Part shown: piece after piece, positions 1-13,024 of the stretch
Numbering within the stretch: position 1 is the stretch's first letter
How the letters are laid out: each line of letters begins with the position of its first letter
Notes under the pieces: model-generated
Database searches by the model: none
Told to the model about the DNA's origin: nothing
The model's input: only the letters and a program-made list of their open reading frames with translations
Assembly (NCBI GenBank): GCA_027625915.1
Contig: JANTQA010000057.1
Location: 8,928,001 to 8,992,000, forward strand
DNA from: Anaeramoeba flamelloides
Taxonomy: Eukaryota; Metamonada; Anaeramoebidae
Length of the DNA: 64,000 nucleotides
Direction: 5' to 3'
Program-made: the position numbers and the translations under genes

Positions 1-83
1 TTGAGATTTTTCAGTGATCATTTTTGATACTTTTTACTTTCAATAATAAAATCTCTCTTTATTCAAAATTGTTTGTTGTTAGT

Positions 84-390
84 ATGACAACAAACACCAT
101 TTTTGAAGTCAATTCACAGGATGAAATAAGCAAACAAGAAAAGATGCCACTTTTAACATCAAGCGATGACAGCTTTGATATTACAGAAACTGATCGGATC
201 AAAGAGCTGAACTTAAATGAATACGAGACATTTTTAGGAAAGACCTGTCTCAAAATTCCTTTGTCAATATTTAATCATTTGTTGGTTGGCGAAATTGGAG
301 AAATTCCCCCAAAAACAAGATACCATCCAAGAAAAAAAAAATCAAAAAGCAGCACAAACAACACTAATCTTTTAAATCTTCCTGATCAAA
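84..390 (+). CDS. First exon of an unrecognised protein gene
   Basis: The reading frame starts at ATG 84 and encodes about 102 residues that are acidic and polar at first and end in a basic, serine/asparagine-rich stretch (RKKKSKSS). It stays open until a strong donor site, CAAA followed by GTAAGT, at 390/391. Reading through the donor gives a stop within a few codons, so a spliced gene is likely. One acceptor (TTTTCAG, exon from 769) keeps the phase for about 46 codons; another at 614 stops after five codons. I cannot choose between them. No domain, signal peptide or membrane segment is recognised. Exon confidence is moderate; the function is unknown. Confidence 0.45.
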
Positions 391-3004
391 GTAAGTGTTT
401 TTTGTTTTGATCTCTTTTCTCTTTTGACAGATTTTCGTTTGCATGATAAACAATAAATGCCTTTTACTGAGTTAAATTTTTATTGTTTCTTATTTTGAGA
501 TCTTTAATTTCCCAGCCAAAAATATTTTTTATTTTTGTTTTTGAAAGATTTCCTCTTTTTTATTTGTTTTTCGCTTTTGAAATTTTTCGACTTCAAATGA
601 AATTTTCTTTTTAGAGCAATTTCTTTTCTGAAAAAAATAAGATCACAAACCCAGAGAAATATAAAAAAAATATATAATTAAAAAAAAAACAAAATTCCAA
701 AAACTGATTCTACACTGGCAAATTAAAAAGAAATTAATAGCACCTAAATATTTATTTTTACTTTTCAGAAGTTGTCATCCGAAAAGTTGTGTTTCTTTAT
801 TTTTTTATTAATTTCGCAACCAGCAAGGATGATTTATTTTACCAAAACAAAAAAGAAGAAAGAATCCGAATTTTTTTTTTATTCAAATCTAACGTGCAAA
901 GGAAGAACTAGATCCAATCTGTAAAATGTTTTTTTTTAATTATTCCAATCAAAAAGAAGAAAATCAATTCTTTTTTTTCAATAGTTTCGAAGTGAAAAAA
1001 AAAATCTGATTAGGTTGTATTGAGATCTATTTTTCAAAAAAGGTGTTACAAAAATGTTTACAAGAGAACTAAAAATAGCTCTCCTGAGGTTTTTCAACAA
1101 TCTTTACCAGTTTCATTGATTGAAAAAAAAAAAAAAACAAAATTTTCCCTTTCTTTTCAAAAATTGTTTTTGGGAATTGGGTAATTGCTGTGAAAAATAA
1201 TTGTTTGGAATGGATAAAAAAATTTTTTACAATTTTTAATGAGTACATAATCCCGATTAAAAACCAATCAATGTGTGTATCGTTTAGATCTCTAAAAATC
1301 AACAATCAAGAATTATACCATTTTTAGAAAAAAGTGCCAAAGAGAGAAACACAATTTTCAATTTGTATTGTTCTTGAATTATAATTTTGATAACAGCTGT
1401 GTTTGTTTTCAAAGTGTCTCTCTTTAACCCTTTTTGAGATTTGGAAGATTTTGTTTTTTCAAAAGAGTTATTTTTATCTCAAAGAATGTTACAAAATCCT
1501 TACTCTTTTAAAATTCTGAGATTTACAAAAGAACACACATTAGATAAAATTGAATTAAATTGATTTAACAGCAAAAGAAAACAATTTGTTTCAAATCGAA
1601 GAAATACAAGTACTATTCAAATTTTTATGTTGTGTGAGAAACAAAATAGAATATTAAATCAAAAAAATGGTTCCAAAGAATTTCGGTTCAAGGAAAGACA
1701 AAATATTACAAATTTAAGCTTTTTTTGAGATTTTGATAAAAATTTAGAATAAACATTTATTGATCCAAACAACTTTTTTGAAATACACAAACAAAACAAG
1801 GCCAAATTTAAAAAGCCTATTTTTTGCATCTTAATTCTCTTAATCTTCAACTTTGTATTCAAACATGTTTATATCGTTGTCTTCAACTCTTGAATATCTT
1901 GATATGAAACAGAAAGAAAAAAGACATAAGAATTTTGATTTTCTAATCTTTTTCACGTTAAATTTTATTTTTGTTTGTGTGGAAAAAGTTTTCGTCTAAT
2001 TTACAAATTTTGGAAAGAATAACCTAACTTTTAAATAAAACAAGATTTCCTAACTCAACCTTCTTTTAAGTCAATAAATTCATTTTCAGTCATAAAAGTA
2101 ATACTCACTGTCCATAAAAATTCAGCCACTACTTAAGTATTTGGAAATCTAAAACAATAAAAGATTGGAATTTTTTTTTCTAAATTTTTTCAATATACAC
2201 ACATTAATTATTTGATTCAAGTCTTATTAATATTCCATTTAATTTTTCATTGCTCGTTCACAAATAGAAGAACTTGCAAAGGGAATATTATTTGAAAAAT
2301 AAAAATAAATAAAAAAAATGTAGCACCTTATTAAAAATAGGGATTATCTGCAATATTAGAATTTTCATAACAAATCAACAAATTAGTGATTAATTTATCT
2401 TTTCATGGGAATGTCGATTCTTATCAATTTGTGTTTTTTTGCTGATAATCTGGAATATTTCTGTTTAAAATAAAAATTCAGGATATTGGAAAAATTCACA
2501 ATAATCAAAAAAAAAAAAAAAAGTTGTAATAAATTGAGAAAATTTCAAGTTTTAATTAATGATTAAAAAAAATGATATAAAAAGTCAATAAACATTAAAA
2601 AAGATCTAAAAATAATATAATTATTGATCTATTATTTCCATTTTTTGTAACAGAAGAAAACTATATCTTAAATTGTTGAGTTAGAAAAGACATTTTCAGG
2701 AATAATCGATAAATTCGTGAAAGCTATTTGTATTTGTGATCAAATCAGAAATTCGTGATATTGGGCCAAACCCTTGATAATCTTATTTTCTTACTGAAAA
2801 TCATTGCCAAAAATTTCCCTAATAACTTTGATATGTTTTTTTGGATAAATTTACAAATTATTTAATAAAATATTGATAAAACTAATTTACTTGTATCCAA
2901 TTTTGAGTCTCGATTAATAATATGATAAGTAATAAAGGTACTATTTTTTAAATCGTCTAATATGCTGCATTTCTTATATTATATTGGAAGAAAGTAGTAA
3001 TTAA

Positions 3005-3009
<5 letters not shown>

Positions 3010-3037
<28 letters not shown>
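3010..3037. repeat. (TA)n microsatellite
   Basis: About 14 uninterrupted TA dinucleotides in an AT-rich gene-free stretch. Confidence 0.9.
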
Positions 3038-3040
<3 letters not shown>

Positions 3041-3179
3041 AATAAAGAGGGAGTGGTGGAGGAAAAAGAAAAATAATCATTATAATTCCAATATTAAAAT
3101 AATAATATCATCTAAATTGCCAAATAAAAAACCGATAGCGTATTAACCCCCCCTTATTTGAAAGAAATTTATAAAATTT

Positions 3180-3335
3180 CTGATTTAATTCAATTCTTTT
3201 GAATTCTAGCAAACTGTGTCTAATTTTTTTTTTAATTTAAGAAATAAAAAGAAAATTTCTTTTAATTTCTTTTAATTTCTCAATTAAAAAAAAAAAAAAG
3301 ATACTTGGCATCACTTCCCCAGAATTCACAGGAGG
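3180..3335. repeat. Fold-back repeat, copy 1
   Basis: The block holds a palindrome around TTTAAGAAATAAAAAGAAA and its complement, plus the motif CTTTTGAATTCTAG and a later CCAGAATTC. The same components recur at 23610-23760, where the hairpins are cleaner. This looks like a degenerate dispersed fold-back element; its class is unknown. Confidence 0.55.
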
Positions 3336-3855
3336 TAAAAAAAAACCTAGAAAAAGATTACCAATTTGAAACAAATTTTTAACAAAATATGATTAATTAT
3401 GTGTCAAGTTTCAATTTGTGTGATCAGAGATCCAATTCAACTTAAAAATTAATTTATAAAATTGTTTATTCTATATCAGAAAAGTCGCAAAAATCACCAA
3501 AATTGCACTTTTAACTGAAATCTGGTGTTTATCTTTTAAAAACATCAAATTTGCAAATACATCATCTTACTGTAAAAAATATGGCTTTTAAATACTAACA
3601 AAGAACTAAAAGAAAATCCTCCCTCGTTCTATGGAGTTAATACAATTCTTTGGAGAATTTCCATTTCTCACTTAATTCTACAATATTTCTAATTTTATGT
3701 TGATGTTTTGTAAATATATATTTGTCAATTACAATGTTGCTCTCTTTATCAGATAAAAAAAAAAAAAAAAATCCTATTTTGTTACGATAATATCTAAACA
3801 ACCTTCTTTTCTTATAAAAAAAAAACAAAAAAAACTCTTTCTAATCATTTAAAAG

Positions 3856-5165
3856 TATTAATTAATATATTTGAATATTTGCCACCATTAAAAATCATAA
3901 TATTAAGGCAAACATGTATTAAATGTTCAAATCTTAGCCAAGATCGACAACTTTGGAGACAGGTCTGTATTAACAACAATCAATTATTTATTTGGAAAGA
4001 GTTAAGAATAAAAATAGTATTTTTCAATGAGCAAAATATCATTTATGGATTTCAAAATGATCTTGTGGAAAAAATTACTGGTAAAAAAATCAAAATAAGG
4101 AAAAATAGGAATAATAGGACGTTTCGAAATAAATTGCTAGATTCGAAAACTTCCGAATTAGAACCATTAACGAATGCCAATATCCGAATAAGCTATATTG
4201 AAACATTAAAAAATCCTGAAAAACATTTTAAATTAAAATATAAAAAGCTTCAACATGCAAAGCAACAAATTCAAAATCTTGCTGAACAGAATGATGAACA
4301 AGATCTCAAATTTCAAAAGCAATCAATTTTTAGAAAGCGTGTCATTAAGACGCTGTGGTATCCTGTTTTGTTGCTTTCATATTCGTATATTTTGTTTACG
4401 ATTTTAATTAATTTAACAGTCTCAAAAAAATTACAGAACACAAATAAATTTTGGGTATTTTCGCCAATATTTATTAATTTGGTATTAATCTTCATTTTTA
4501 TATGTTGCACGATTATCCGGTCGTTTTCTCGGTATATAGTGGCGCCAATATTAACGATTATATTGTATTATGTGGCGATTTCCTTTCCATTGTTTTTAAT
4601 ATTTTTAAAAATAATGGGTGTTTTCAAAATATCATATGCAGCTTCATTTTCATTATTGTATATTTATTTATCAATTTTATTTATGTGGGCTATCGTAAAA
4701 ACATTAAGAGCAATAATAGTAGAATACGACCTTCTAACTTTGATTAAAAATTTAATTATAATTATGTTAGTAACATTCCCTTTCCTATTTTTAATATTTT
4801 TGTCAGTTAAGCTGGATAAAAGAGTTAATTGGAACTGGGGTGTTGTTTTTCTCCCTATTTTTATATTTGACTGTTTGCCCTGTATTTTGCCTATTTTTTC
4901 TTGGGTATTTTGTGTCAAGCTTTCAAATATTCTCACAGGTGAGGAATTCAAATTGCTATCAATAATGACCGGAATATTCTCAGCAGTCATTTTGCCATCT
5001 GCTATTTTTGAATTGCTTCTAGTGCTCTTTTTACAAACTTCTCTTATTTCCCATTTCACAATAGTAATGATTCCGATTTATTTAATTGACTTGTTGCTTT
5101 TTATTTTTTCTTCTATTTTAATATTTAGTTCATTAACAAAAAATATTTACGAAGACTATCTTTAA
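3856..5165 (+). CDS. F-box protein fused to a TMEM185-like multi-pass membrane domain (5' end incomplete)
   Basis: The open frame has no ATG near its start: the first F-box residues (LINIFEYLPP) lie upstream of a TTG codon at 3879 and the frame is open back to 3798, so a short upstream exon must supply the start. An acceptor-like AAAAG precedes 3856. The first ~45 residues fit an F-box, ending in the hallmark LSQDRQLWRQVC. A basic, coiled-coil-like linker follows. Then come about eight hydrophobic segments, including VKLDKRVNWNWGVVFLP, which matches the repeated LD-x-x-x-x-W-x-W/Y-x-x-V-F-x-P pattern of TMEM185/Fam11-type proteins. By family knowledge the F-box would recruit a Skp1/Cullin ligase; linking it to a membrane anchor suggests ubiquitination at a membrane, which is inference. 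The 5' exon was searched for and not found. Confidence 0.75.
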
Positions 5166-7623
5166 AATAAATGATTTATTCTTTTTTTTAAATCCCTCGA
5201 ATATTTTTTTTTTGAAAATTTATTTTTAAAATCAATTTTTTCTTTCCCTGAATAAAAATTTAATAATAATAAATATAATGAAATATTATACTTTTTTTCT
5301 TTTCTTATAATTTTATTGTTTTTTTTTTTTTTGGGTTAATGGGAGGTAAATAATGATTTCAAAAAAAAAAATTATATAAGAATGTATATTGTGGTAATTA
5401 TCTATTTTGATTAATATTTAATATCTTTTGTTTTGTGTATTTTAGCTACTTTATTTTATTATAATAAACTTCCTTTCACTCAAAGTTGGTCCAACCAAAA
5501 ATGAAAAATTCACTTATTTTTTTAAGAATCGACAAACAGAAGATTGTTTAGAAATATAAGAAATAATAAACTTCAGATTAGAGTCTATAATTCATCAAAG
5601 AAAAGCCTGAATAAACCATAAATTTCAAAAAAAAAAAAATATTAAAAACATTTTTGGGTTCCTTTCAAAGAACGACTCTGTCCAAAATTTCTTAATTTAT
5701 TTCGAAAATTTGAATTGATTAAAATAATTTTTTTTTAATTTTAAATGTATGAATTTTTCAAGTAATTCCAAAACTTCAATTTTCTTAATTGTTAATTTAG
5801 AGCTCAAAGGGTTTTTTTTTTTTCTAATTTACATTAAAAAAAAAAAACCATAGAAAAATAAAAAAAAAAAGAAAGTAAAATACAAAAAAAAAAAAAATTT
5901 CCAAAAAGAGAAAAAATGATCAGATTTAAAAATTGAAAAATTATTTTTGAGAAGTATTATGAATTAAACTCATAAAATATGTTCTAGTTATTCAATAAAA
6001 CCGGGTCCCTTTGACTCAATAAGAGTTTATTTCATAATATTTTATCTGAACAAAAATAAAATTATAAAACAACAGAGTTGTATTGGAGGTTTATTCATGT
6101 TGTGGTTTTTTTATTAAAAAGTAAGGTTTTTCTATAAATTTTGATCAATATAAAATGAAAGAAATTATCAAATTCCAAAAAAAAAATAATAATAAATCAG
6201 TTGAAGAATTTAATTAAATTTATCATTATAGATTTCTAACAAACAGACAGTTCAATATTTATTAAATTATATATTTTTTATTAAAACATTTCATAAATAA
6301 TTAAAAAAGGATAAAAAAAGAAAAAGAGAACTTTTATAAATTTTATTAATAAATAAATTTATTATTTATTCATGAGTCGGGATTGGGGTTAAGACCTGCC
6401 ATCAAATTGTCAGTCTATCACTCTGAAGCAAGATATTATGTGAATTTTTTTGAGTAGTATACTTTGGAATTTAAGACTTTTGGTATTTAATCTTAAAAAA
6501 AGGATAAGAAAAATATATGAATATAGGGATTACTGGTCTAAATTTATTAAGAAAATTTAAAAAAATAAAAATAATAAAAAAAAATAAATATTTTATATTG
6601 TTACAAAAGAGAAACAAAAAAGTTTTGACTCTTCAAAACACTCATTAATAAAAAGGTATATTTTAAAAAATTATGATAAATGAAAGATTCAAAATAAAAA
6701 TCTTAAAGATATTATAAAAAAAGAAGGGATTGGGATTTATCAAGTGTACCGATTATTGACTATTATTTTTGTATTTAGATAATTGTTTCCTTCAGAAAAA
6801 ATCAAAATATTTGCATTCCATAATCAAAAATATGTTTATTATGTTATTATTATTCTTGAGGTTCTTTAATCTCTCTAAGAATTAATTTAGAAAGGATTTT
6901 TTGAAATAATAAAAAGATTTGGGATGAAACCACTTATGTGATAAAAATAAATAAAAAGAAAAATCAAAAAAAGTTTTTTATCTTGGAATTTGGTTAAAAA
7001 AAGCACATTTCATTAATATAATTTCAAAACGGTGGAAATTTTGTGAAAAGTGTTTAATCAATTGTCTCAAGATAATAAACAAAATAATTGAGAAAAATGA
7101 ACATTTTTTTAAAAGTTGTATTGTAAATCTTGTTATTATTGTAAAGAAACATTATATTTTTTACAAAGTGATTTTGAAAGAATTGATAGATCTATCAATA
7201 TTTTCATTACAATATTTTTTTCAAATTAATATTAATTCCCCAATAATCAATTTTAATAATTGAATCAAAAAGGTATCTAGTTGTGTTAAAAATATTCAGA
7301 AGAAAATATAAATTGGTAGAAAAAAATAGACATCAAATTTTTAGCACTTAATAAAAATCCAAAATTATGTATAAACAAAAATGAAAATATGAATTTGTAT
7401 CATAAGTAACAAAAATTATTAGATTTTGAATGATAGTTTTGAAAAAAATACATAATAATAAAATAAATTTGGAAATGTTTTTTGATTGCTAATATTCGGA
7501 AAGGTGTTTTGAGATTTATTAATAATTTCTATTATTTAAGAATAAAAATCTCAAAATTATAGCTATCAGCTTTTTTAAAAGATCCGGGTAAATTTATTTA
7601 AATTATATATTAAAATCGGCTCT

Positions 7624-7637
7624 GGGGGGGGGGGGGG
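7624..7637. repeat. Poly-G run of 14
   Basis: An uninterrupted run of G in otherwise AT-rich DNA. Confidence 0.9.
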
Positions 7638-7873
7638 TATTTAAATACTCAAGAATATTCTTCACCATTTATTGGTTCTGGATCATTACCAAATTTTTTT
7701 GTAGTTTGACATTGCCTAAATACAATTTACACAAATTTTCACATCTAAAAAAATCCAAGATAAATTGAGATTAGTCATTTTTATATCTGTTTTTAATACA
7801 ATACCATATTTATAAACCAAGGAATTATTTGTGAGAATCAAAAAATGATTGTTAGTAACTTTGTATATTTGTT

Positions 7874-8075
7874 TAGACTCTGTTCAACTTTTAAGGTGCA
7901 AACTTTGAGTGAAATTTAAGGCACAACAAAAATACCCAAATTAAATCACAAAATTTAGATTCTAGTAAAATAAATTGTGTAAAAAAAATCCAAAAAATGT
8001 TTATTAATTAATTATTTTTTTGTTCCAATATATATATTGTTGAAAATTTGTGTTTTAAAAGTCGGACTGGGTGTA
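7874..8075. mobile_element. 200-bp hairpin MITE, degenerate copy 1
   Basis: The left arm carries TTTTAAGGTGCAAACTTT and AAATTTAAGGCACAA; the right arm ends with TTTTAAAAGTCGGACTGG and GTGTA. It aligns end to end with the better-preserved copies at 14234, 25551 and 52200 but has lost much of the right-arm match. Confidence 0.7.
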
Positions 8076-9329
8076 GTTTTCTCGTGATATCGTTTTTTAA
8101 AGATTTTTAAAAATATTTTCTATATTCCTTTAGATATAGCTTATATGTTTAACATATGCTGTATATTTTCAATTCATGTGGGGGGTTACTGTTATCATAA
8201 GTATAATTTCGTTTTTTAATGTTGATGATGTTCATTTTTGTTTCATTAAGGATATATATTTTCGAATTTTTACAAGGGTTCAAACAAACCCACTAGAGTA
8301 CTTTTAAAATATATTCTAAACATGCATTATAAATGATTTACTTTCAATTTAATTGAAATTCAATAATTTATATCATATATCAATACATTTATTAATCACT
8401 ACTTTAAGGTTAATGAGTATTTATAAACCAACCACAAAAAAATGCAAAAAAAAAATACTAAAAAAAATTCTAATTTGAAAATAATAATTATTATAATCTA
8501 GTGAAAAAAGATCATATTCATCTTAAAAAAAAATTGATAGTAAAAAGTAACAATAACTCGCTTAATCCCGAAAATAAGCAGGATATATGCACATTAGGTA
8601 TTTTTGAAGATTAATTAAATCAGATTTTAGGTAGAAAAAAAAAAAAAAAAAAATTATTTTGGTCACTTGATAAAACATCACATTCTCAATAAACAATACC
8701 CAGAGATTATATTTATATTCTATGTGAAGTTTTCATTTGTAACTTACTTAAAATATTAAAATACTGATTATTTATCTATATTTTTAATCCAAAGTTGGTA
8801 TATTTATTTTTTTATTAATTTCCTTAAAATAAATCTTGTACTCCATTTTTTCAAAAACTAATTTATTTCCAATCTACTCCAATTATTTTAGACTCTTCGT
8901 TTTAAAAGTTTAATGTATAATCCCAGTTAATAAATATATATTTTTTTACTCTATTCTTTTTAGTAAGAATTATTTAACACTAAACCATAACAAAAAAAAA
9001 AGAATTATTTTTTTTTTTTTTTTGAAAAGTTATCTCTTTGTTACAACTTTTTTAAGTCTGATCTTAAGTTTCTATTAAAAATTCTAAATTAAACACTTTT
9101 TTTACTCAAAAAATAAATATAATTCTTACCAATACCATTCAAGAAAAAATAAAATAAAAAAATGAAAATGAAAATGAAAATGAAAAAACAGCATGGTAAA
9201 AAATTCTAATTATTATTTTTAAAAATACAATATTTAAAATAAATTGAAAAATAGATAAAGAAAATAAGAACAAAAAATAATTTTTCTCAAATAATTTTTA
9301 ATAAAAATTTTCCAAATAATTTTCTTTTT

Positions 9330-11203
9330 TTAAAGTAAATACTCGAAAGAATTCAAAAGATCTTTAGAATTATTTTCTTTATTATCGAAAACAAACAGTT
9401 TTTTTTGTAAATCAAAAGATTTTAATCTTTTTTTGGTTTTATATTTATTTTTAAGCTTGTTTCTAAAATTTTGGACATTGCATACAAAATTTGAAGAGTT
9501 TTTGGTTTTGGTTTTGTTTTTGGTTTTGTTTTTTTTTGAGGTTGAGTTTTGGTCGTTTGTAATTTTCACTATTTTCTGAAATTTTAAAATTTCATCAATT
9601 GTAATTCGATCTTTAGGCTTTTTAAGCATCATTTTTGTTATTAATAATTTTAATTGATCTGATCTTGGAACGTTAAAAGGCAAAATATGATCAATTGATT
9701 TGATGTTCCTTAATTGATCCCATTTGCTGCCATTGTTTGGGAGTGTTATTTGTGCTGCCAATTCATAGATGGAGATTCCAAAGCTGTAAACATCCATTGA
9801 AGTTTGTGCGAATACTTCTTCCGTGACTCCCATCCCCATCAATTCGGGTGCAATGTAACGGTTGTCTCCCTCGCTGACTATTTTGCCGCCAATGGGCGCT
9901 ATTAGACCTAAATCCCCAATCAGGATATTATTGTTTTTTTTGCACCGCAAGAGATTTGCAGGTTTCAAATCTAAGTGGATGTAGCCATTCCCATGGATTA
10001 ATTTTAAGCCATTGGCGATATCAGAAATCCATTTCCAAATTTGCTGTTCAGAAATTATTGTTTTGGTAACACCTTTGTTTTGGTGATTTGTTTTTGTTTT
10101 TGTTTTTGTTTTTGTTTTTCTGTTTGTTTCTGTTTCTGTAGTTGTGCTTGTGTTTGTGTTTGTGTCTATGTCTGTTGTGGTGCTTCTGCTTGTACTTTTA
10201 TTTGTTGCCTTTATGTTGTATATTCTTTTTCTTCGATTTGTTCTTCTTTGTTTTTTCCTCGATTCAATTTTGACCCCTTTGTGGTACTGGATCGTAAAAC
10301 GAGAAAGATCGCCCGAAGGGTAGTATTTCATGACAGTAAAAACAGTGTTGTTTTGTTCCCAAATTCCATAAATTGGCACAATATTATTGCTCTTGTGTCG
10401 GGTATTTTTATTCTGACTGAATAAATTTAAAAGGAATTTACACAACTTTTCGACTTCGTCAATCTTTCCTAACAGATCTTGGTATGTGCTTAAGCTGCCC
10501 CCAATTTTCTTAATTGCATATGTCTTTTGCTTGGCTTTGTGCTTTGCTTTATAAACTAAGCCAAAACTCCCTTCTCCGATTTTTTTAATAAAGGAAAAAT
10601 CTTCTTTTGAACAGACTATTGAAAATTTACAAGAGGAGAAAAGTTGAAAAAATAAAATAGAAACGAGTAATTTGAGAAAAATCGTTAGTAATTTTTTATA
10701 TAACTTTGTTGTTTGGTGGTTTTGTGCTGTGTGTTTCGTTTTCATTTGGAAAAGTAGCTTGACGATTCTTTTTTGGTTTTTTGTTTTTTTGAGGTTTCGT
10801 TAAAGCAACCAAAGAGAAAAAAACATTCCAATTTTTGAAAAAATGTTCTTAAAAGAGAAACAAAAAAGAGCACAAAACAAAGAACAACCATTCTTTCAAA
10901 GCAAAGAATAATTTGATTTCATAGAAAAAGTCTTTTTGCGATCTGGTTCAGAAAAGTTGAAAAAGAAAAAAAAACAAAGCTTTTTGGAGACGACAACTTA
11001 CTTTTACATATTTTTTTTGAATAGCAAAGGTTGTTTGGAATTGTTTGTGTTGTGGATCCTTCATATTCAGATCGTAGTTTTTTGCAGGATTTTCTTTTTC
11101 TGATTCTTAAAGAATGTTCACGGCATATTTTGTTTCTTAATTTTATCAAATCTAACTTTTTTTTTGGTGAGTGTGTAAGGCTTTTCTGAATTCGATCTTC
11201 CAT
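9330..11203 (-). CDS. Wee1/Myt1-like protein kinase, two exons
   Basis: Predicted exons are 11203-11002 and 10615-9330 with a 386-bp intron (donor AAAA/GTAAGT, acceptor CAATAG); phase fits and the protein has 495 residues. Exon 1 encodes a basic N-terminus (MEDRIQKSL...). The kinase domain follows: glycine loop GEGSFG (about 81-86), lysine in YAIKK (103), catalytic loop HLDLKPANLL (281-290) with aspartate 283, DLG (302-304), EGDNRYIAPEL (316-326) and ELAAQITLPNNG. HLD in place of HRD, DLG in place of DFG and the EGDxRYxAPEL motif are typical of the Wee1/Myt1 family, which phosphorylates Cdk1 to restrain mitotic entry. A threonine- and lysine-rich insert of about 75 residues (177-254) sits before helix E. 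The unspliced frame would begin with a false hydrophobic N-terminus encoded by intron sequence. An upstream regulatory region is short or absent. Confidence 0.85.
10616..11001 (-). other. Predicted intron of the Wee1-like kinase gene
   Basis: Donor GTAAGT at 11001 and acceptor ATAG at 10616 join two coding segments in phase, giving CKICSKEDFSFIKKIGEG across the junction. Part of the intron is open and would otherwise be read as a membrane-anchor-like N-terminus. Confidence 0.75.
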
Positions 11204-13024
11204 GTCTGTCTACCCGAATGAGAAAAATTGAAAAGTTGAAATTTTATAAAGAAAGTGTAAAGAAAAAAATAATGAAAAATCAATTATATTATAAGTTTTT
11301 ATAGTTAATTAACTTTTATTTTTGAAAAGTAATTTTCAGGTTAGTTTCTAGACATTTAGATTATATTGTGTTTAGTTTGAGATATTAGATTGAGTTTAAG
11401 AGTTAAACACAATTTTTTTCAACTTTGTTTGATATTCTTAAAAGAGCAAGTAAAAGATAATCACCTTTTTGATTTTATTTTATCTTATTTAATGATATTT
11501 TTATTCAAAGGATCCTATTTTTTGGATAAACCCTCAAAAAAATCAAAAAGATTTATTTTTTCTTTGTTCAAAATTCTTTGTGAGATTAAAACCCTATGTA
11601 ATGGTACGAACCTTTTCTGAAATTTGTGGCGATTGTAACACTCAATTTTTCGGAACAAGTAAAAACTTAATTTTTTTGTTTTTTGAGAGAAATTAAAAAT
11701 CTAACCGTTAAAAATAACAAATAAAAATTTGATTTTTGAAAAGTTTCAGAAAAGACACATTACAATCGTTTCTGGTGATACTTTTGTCTGAACAAATGGA
11801 ATTGAAAAGACACTCATTTTTTACAATTTTTTCCATTTTCCAAAAAGCAAAAACTATGGGTATTTGAACTTGAAGTGGATAAAATTTTGACTGATTATCT
11901 TTTTTTCAATTCGGAAATCAGACTTTTATTAAAGGGTTCTTAGTACACCAAGCTTAAAACACAGTATAGAGAATAAAATAGGACAAAACAAATAAATAGA
12001 GAACACAAATTTCAATCTTATTATTTAAAACCCTTCTTGTAAAAGAAAAAGAAAAAGAAAAATGAAGTGAACATTTTTTCCCCTTTATTATTCAGTTAAC
12101 AGCACAAGACACCGCACTTTTTTTTGATCCCTTTCCATATTTAACACGATTTAACAAATGTCTAAATATTTATTGGCTGTTTTTCTAACAGTAAATGTCA
12201 ATAAACCGTTTAAATGTTGTATAATTTCAGTTTTTTGTTTATCTTTTATTCTTAATTTTTTCCAGAATGTAAAAAGAAAACTAAAGAGTATCACAATAGT
12301 AAAGATAAAAAAATTTGGTCAAGTTATTAAAAACACCATTTTTCAACACCATTTCAACAGACACCGGATCGTAAATAATAATAATTTTCATTTCCTAATC
12401 TTCAAATTAAAGTAATTTTCCAAAACTGATTGGTGGAAAAATATAGGAATTCAAAAAGTGGATTTAATTGAATCAATTTTAAGGTTGACTTGAAAAACAA
12501 ATAATAATAATGCTCTTTTTAGGAGGCGTCTGAAAAGTTGACTTGTTGATCCAAAAGTCAATTATTACTTGTCAAAAATATGTAAATAAATAATTCTGTT
12601 TTTTTTTCTATTCAACTTTGTCAAAAATCTAAAAAAAACATCAACAACTCGAAAAAAAAAAAATTGTTAACAGGTAAACCCCAATTCGGGTATATTATTA
12701 AATTTCAAAATTGGTCAAATAGAAATTTTACATATTTTTGAAGAGTTTTTTGATTATTATCATTTGTATGAAAGTTTTTAATAGTTTTTTATAATTGCGT
12801 GATATGAAAAATCAAAAAGATTCTTTTGTGATTGGTAGTATTTTATTACTTAAATTTTTTTATATCCAAAATTTTGAAATCATCAATAGTAAATATTTTA
12901 AAAAATGTGTCCGAAACCCAATTTTAACCAAAGTTAAGCAGAAAAAATTTTAGCTTAAAACAAGTTGTTAAAGTCTAATTGATCTATTAATTATTTTTTT
13001 TTTCAAACTATTTAAACCACTCAA

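Larger units (their letters stand above)
391..3855. other. AT-rich stretch without a convincing gene
   Basis: This stretch probably contains the remaining intron(s) or exons of the first gene. Otherwise it shows AT-rich sequence, many A and T homopolymers, a (TA)n microsatellite near 3010-3037 and a fold-back repeat at 3180-3335. Short open frames on either strand (for example near 1180-1317 and 3637-3828) lack splice signals or a recognisable domain. Confidence 0.5.
5166..9329. other. 4.2-kb AT-rich intergenic stretch
   Basis: No gene is visible. It contains one degenerate copy of the 200-bp hairpin element (7874-8075), a solitary GGGTCCCTTTGACT end near 6002 related to the element at 45061-45772, a run of 14 G (7624-7637) and many A/T homopolymers. 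The last part is the 3' flank of the minus-strand kinase gene. Confidence 0.6.

Noticed and set aside
3300..3340. Possible missing first exon of the F-box gene ending in CAGGAG/GTAAAA
   Set aside because: The phase does not match the acceptor at 3855 and the sequence belongs to the fold-back repeat.
4313..5059. Antisense and shifted frames within the F-box/membrane gene
   Set aside because: The membrane-segment pattern and family motif are on the plus strand only.
6361..6430. tRNA-like stretch (GGGATTGGGGTTAAGACCTG)
   Set aside because: No internal B-box, and the arms do not pair into a cloverleaf.
10041..10424. 127-codon open frame opposite the kinase, cysteine-rich
   Set aside because: It is the antisense of the kinase's threonine/lysine repeat; the cysteine runs come from the repeat, not from a gene.
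12158..12415. 85-codon plus-strand frame
   Set aside because: Low-complexity hydrophobic and basic sequence in AT-rich DNA with no domain or supporting context.
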